The position numbers were made by a program, and so were the translations under genes. This document shows positions 60,661-64,000 of a stretch of 64,000 nt of DNA, in pieces; the stretch's first letter is position 1; each line of letters starts with the position of its first letter. Origin of the DNA: Erythrophleum ivorense (taxonomy: Eukaryota > Streptophyta > Magnoliopsida > Fabales > Fabaceae); assembly GCA_026724425.1 (NCBI GenBank), contig JAIUCV010000662.1:124001-188000 (forward strand), given 5' to 3'. The notes under the pieces are model-generated. The model did not search any database, was not told where the DNA came from, and saw nothing but the letters and a program-made list of their open reading frames with translations.

Positions 60661-61876
60661 TTTTGGTATCTTATTTCTTAAAGATATAAGAAACTTTATG
60701 GTGCCAAATTTCCTAGTTGTTACTGTTTTGCTTTTCAACCTTGATGAGCTTAGTTATAATATTCTTTATGGTCATTTTCTTAAATTCAAATATTTACATA
60801 GATATAGCATAAAATCAAAGCGTCTATACACACTAAGGTTTAACTAAACCAAAAATGACATTATTAGATTTATGATTGAAAGTTTACATTTATTTTACTT
60901 CTATCACATGTGCCCTAAAAAATGTTATTATTTTTCTATTGAGTTTATGCACAAATTCCTTTTTAATTTATATTTCTTAGATGACCCTAAGTCTATTAGT
61001 TGAAGAACTTCCACTCAAATAGGTATTTCTTCATTATAGCAATTTATAACAAAATTATGCAATTAAATGTAGCATACTATATAATAGTTTATGACAAAAA
61101 ATGCAATAAAGAAAAAAAGTATTTGTCAAATAAACAAAAAACAAATACATCGTCTTAATTACATCAACATTAATTATTCTTTCATTAACAATAATTTAAA
61201 TAAATTATGGTTTTAAAGATGATTCATCTCCTTATAAATAAAATAGTCTTATAATTATTAAGTGGACTATGTGGAGGTTTGTATAGAAACTTGGCATGTT
61301 TGATCAACCCCCTTAAGCGAATTCCTTTTTTGTGTGGACTATATCTTAATTTTTATGTATTTCTGACACTTAAAAATCATGAGAGGAGAACTAGTTGTCT
61401 AATGTTCACCATAATGTGACATTTTTATATAAGCTCTATCTTAGTAGCATTTAGGTAAAAATTAAGACCTTTCCAACCTACTTTTTTATTGGGCTTATAT
61501 TTTACTTTTAGTTTTTTCTTGATTGGTCTCCAATAATGGTAATCAAAAAGCAAGTTGATCAATCCTAAAGTCTATTTATGGATTGCAGTTTTATGGTTTA
61601 GCCTTTTTGTGTCAAACCATAAGTTTCTCATGTGACTAATGTAGTATTGCATGCTATGGTTTATATTCATTTTGTGATTCATGTATGTCTTTAGGTTCAT
61701 GTTGACCTAAAAAAATGTTAGTTAGAGAGTTATTATTGATTTTAAAATTTGTTAATGAATTTTTAATATATAAAATTATCATTTAAAGGCCTTTTAATCA
61801 CTATAAAATGACTAGCAAGCACCTCCAATATAAGCAAATTATAAACCAAATTGAAAAGATATCTATAATTAAAAAA
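60661..61876. other. AT-rich DNA, no gene seen
   Basis: No recognisable exon, repeat pair or element end. Possibly further decayed retroelement sequence. Confidence 0.4.
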
Positions 61877-62050
61877 TTCTCAGAAGTCTTCTCAAAGAAA
61901 TTCGTGGATTACCTTTTGACAAAGAAGTAAAATTCTTTATAGACATTGTATTTGGCTACACAACTTCGATTTACGTAAATTAGATATCTATAGAAAGCTT
62001 ATGATATGAACTTTATACTTTGTAAAAATTTTAAGTTAAAATAAATCTAT
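61877..62050 (+). pseudogene. Ty3/gypsy reverse-transcriptase N-terminal fragment
   Basis: Plus-strand fragment reading FSEVFSK, then after a one-base shift EIRGLPFDKEVKFFIDIVF. This matches the FPEVFPKELPGLPPDREVEF-type entry to the RT domain of plant Ty3/gypsy polyproteins. It stops shortly afterwards; no palm motif is present. Confidence 0.7.
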
Positions 62051-62104
62051 TTAACACCTCAAAAGTCACAAAATTTGAGAGCATGATAATATGAACAATA
62101 ACTG

Positions 62105-62633
62105 GTATGTGATAACTTTTTAAAGTCAATTTTAAAAATTTACTAAATATTCTATAGAGCTCAGAAAAATGCAAATGTTGGCTTGTTAGAAGTTCTATAT
62201 GTCCTTTAATTACTTGTCAAATTTCAGCCACAAATTAGATCATTTGGGTTGTCAAGAGTAAGGTTACATTTTATGGCTCATTTGAACCAAAATTTGATTC
62301 CAAAGTAATCTAATTAAACTCTAAAGTATAATATCTTCCTTTGGGCAAAAATCTATCTACTCATATTTCATTTCTATAGAGTTAATACATGAAATATGAC
62401 TAGCTACTAAAATTACTATCTCATATGCAATGAGGTATATAGAACCAAGTGCTTCTCATATATTTAAGCACGTTCTATTTACCTATTTCTACTTCAAATT
62501 GGCATATATTCATAGTCACTAACTTGTACATAGATTGCTATTACATATTATCATTACATACATCATAGTTTGCTACTCTTGTCTCATAAGCTTGAGCTAT
62601 ATAGCTAATACTTTGAATGTATTGCATTTTGAT
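62105..62633. repeat. Long direct repeat, left copy (LTR candidate)
   Basis: Matches 63182-63593 in the same orientation, including GGTTACATTTTATGGCTC, CTTCCTTTGGGCAAAA, CAATACATGAAATATG-type and GAATGTATTGCATTTT blocks. It begins TGTGATA and carries roughly 100 bp of extra sequence in its distal part. It follows the gypsy fragment directly. Confidence 0.8.
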
Positions 62634-63181
62634 GTAGAAATGTGAGTTAGCCAAAGTCTTACTAACTCAATTCAAGTCATAAACTCTAGAATGTCCTAAA
62701 TCTAACTTACTAGCAACTTTATGCTCCACATACTAACTTTGCTACTAATATACTTTTTACATTACACTTATCTCGTACCAGGGAAACTCATCTAACTTAG
62801 TGGTGAATTCCAATCTTTCCAACTTACTAGATTCTAACTTCTCATTCTACATTTGCTTTTTCTATACTTGATGCACTAAGTCTGCTTTAATCACTTCTAA
62901 AGTAAGGATATTTCCTTTTGTGTTTTAAATTCTCAACTCTTTCTCATTTTTTCTGTGTCCTTATAATTACAAAATTATAGGTCTTGTTTCTTGGAAAGTT
63001 ATTGACCACTAACTGGATAGTTTTCTAACTTGTTACATCTTGTTTTCTTTTAATTAGACTAGAGAGAACCTTCCTCTTGTTAACTCTCTAAGCTATTTCC
63101 TCTTTAGACTTAGATACTCTTTTCTACTCATTCACCTCATACCCATCTCATCTTGCATTTGAGTCTCTCTTTAGTAACTGG

Positions 63182-63593
63182 TATGTGATAGCATTTTGGG
63201 ACCAACTTTAAAAATTTATCAAATATGTTATAGAGTTTAGAAAAATAAAAAATTTGGCTTGTTGAAAAGTTCTATATGCTCTCTAATTTTTTGGCAAATT
63301 TTAGCCATAAATTAGATCATTTAGACTGTAAAAAATAAGGTTACATTTTATGGCTCTTTTGAACCAAATTTTGGTTCCAAAGTGGTCCAATTGAGCTTTA
63401 AAGTGTATGCTCTTCCTTTGGGCAAAATTTAATCTATTCCTACTTCATTTCCATAGGGATCAATACATGAAATATGGCTAGCTATTAAAAATCACCATCC
63501 CACATCTAAACAAGCACATAGGACTATGATTTCTCATTCATCAAAGCATGAGAGAACTATATAGCCAATATTATGAATGTATTGCATTTTGGC
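63182..63593. repeat. Long direct repeat, right copy (LTR candidate)
   Basis: Second copy of the 62105 repeat, also starting TGTGATA. About 550 bp of unrelated sequence separate the two. Length, TG start and the neighbouring gypsy fragment suggest LTRs of a truncated Ty3/gypsy element, but no primer site or target duplication was found. Confidence 0.75.
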
Positions 63594-63609
63594 CACAAAA
63601 AATTTTTAT

Positions 63610-63766
63610 TGGTGAATTTTCTTTGTTGCCACTAAAGGATTTGTCAAAATGAGAATAGTTTTTAGTAACAACCTAATAAAGTCATTACTAAAAGTATGCT
63701 TTTTGCAATGATCTTTTCAGTTACTATTAAAAGTTGTTGCTAAAAGTCTTTTATTTTTGGTAGTGT
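63610..63766. mobile_element. CACTA-like terminal region candidate
   Basis: The right edge reads TTTTTGGTAGTG, the complement of CACTACCAAAAA, a plant CACTA/En-Spm-type end. Inside are repeated TAGTAAC, TTACTAAAAG and GTTGTTGCTAAAAG motifs resembling subterminal repeats. Only one end is visible. Confidence 0.35.
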
Positions 63767-64000
63767 ATATATATATTAGATTTCTAATAATGGTTGATTT
63801 ATCACAATCATGACCATTAAAATTTTACATATTTACCAAAAATGCTTATAATGATAGTTTTTACTTGTTCACCAACAATAATTATACATATATATATTCA
63901 CTAGAAAGCTAGGTTTTTTACAACAAAATTGAATATAAGAGAAATACACCTAACAAGGAGTTTACAATTTGAATCCTCAAACACTCTTTCTTTAAATAAA

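Overview
This is nuclear DNA from a plant, most likely a eudicot. The evidence is spliceosomal GT-AG introns of plant size, AT-rich intergenic DNA full of (TA)n tracts, and plant Ty1/copia, Ty3/gypsy, RTE-type LINE, Mutator-like and foldback (MITE) elements. Three protein genes closely match Arabidopsis proteins as I remember them. I cannot name the species. I found no operon, CRISPR array, rRNA or tRNA gene, and no evidence of a new biological system. What is reportable is gene structure, a local duplication and layered mobile elements.

Layout. (1) 1-16.6 kb: AT-rich, no supportable gene; microsatellites, homopolymers and one foldback element (5.59-5.90 kb). (2) 16.69-18.95 kb, minus strand: a complete 5-exon REV7/MAD2L2-type HORMA gene (205 aa). 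(3) 21.59-32.83 kb, plus strand: a complete 17-exon ALG1/TURAN-type beta-mannosyltransferase gene (478 aa). It starts with a 7-nt coding exon, has a GC-AG last intron, and carries a 5-kb degenerate Ty1/copia element in intron 13. REV7 and TURAN are divergent neighbours, and their Arabidopsis counterparts also have nearby locus numbers. (4) 33.85-36.89 kb: an almost full-length but decayed RTE-clade LINE with a 12-bp target duplication. (5) 37.0-41.4 kb: an intron-containing, promoter-containing pseudogene copy of eEF2, with stops and frameshifts. (6) 42.5-48.1 kb: a MITE candidate, a Mutator-type foldback MITE with a perfect 9-bp target duplication, and a decayed MULE transposase. (7) 48.1-53.0 kb: no gene; part is strongly T-rich on the plus strand. 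(8) 53.2-57.1 kb, minus strand: an intact 843-aa eEF2 gene with its promoter. This is the closest relative, and probable parent, of the pseudogene. (9) 57.2-64 kb: AT-rich DNA with a foldback element, Ty1/copia and Ty3/gypsy coding fragments, two long direct repeats and a CACTA-like end.

The three intact genes serve unrelated housekeeping functions: translesion DNA synthesis (REV7), dolichol-linked N-glycan assembly at the ER (ALG1) and translational elongation (eEF2). Each was assembled by hand from splice sites, and each exon set sums to a multiple of three. Homology statements rest on recognised motifs and remembered family sequences; no database search was run.
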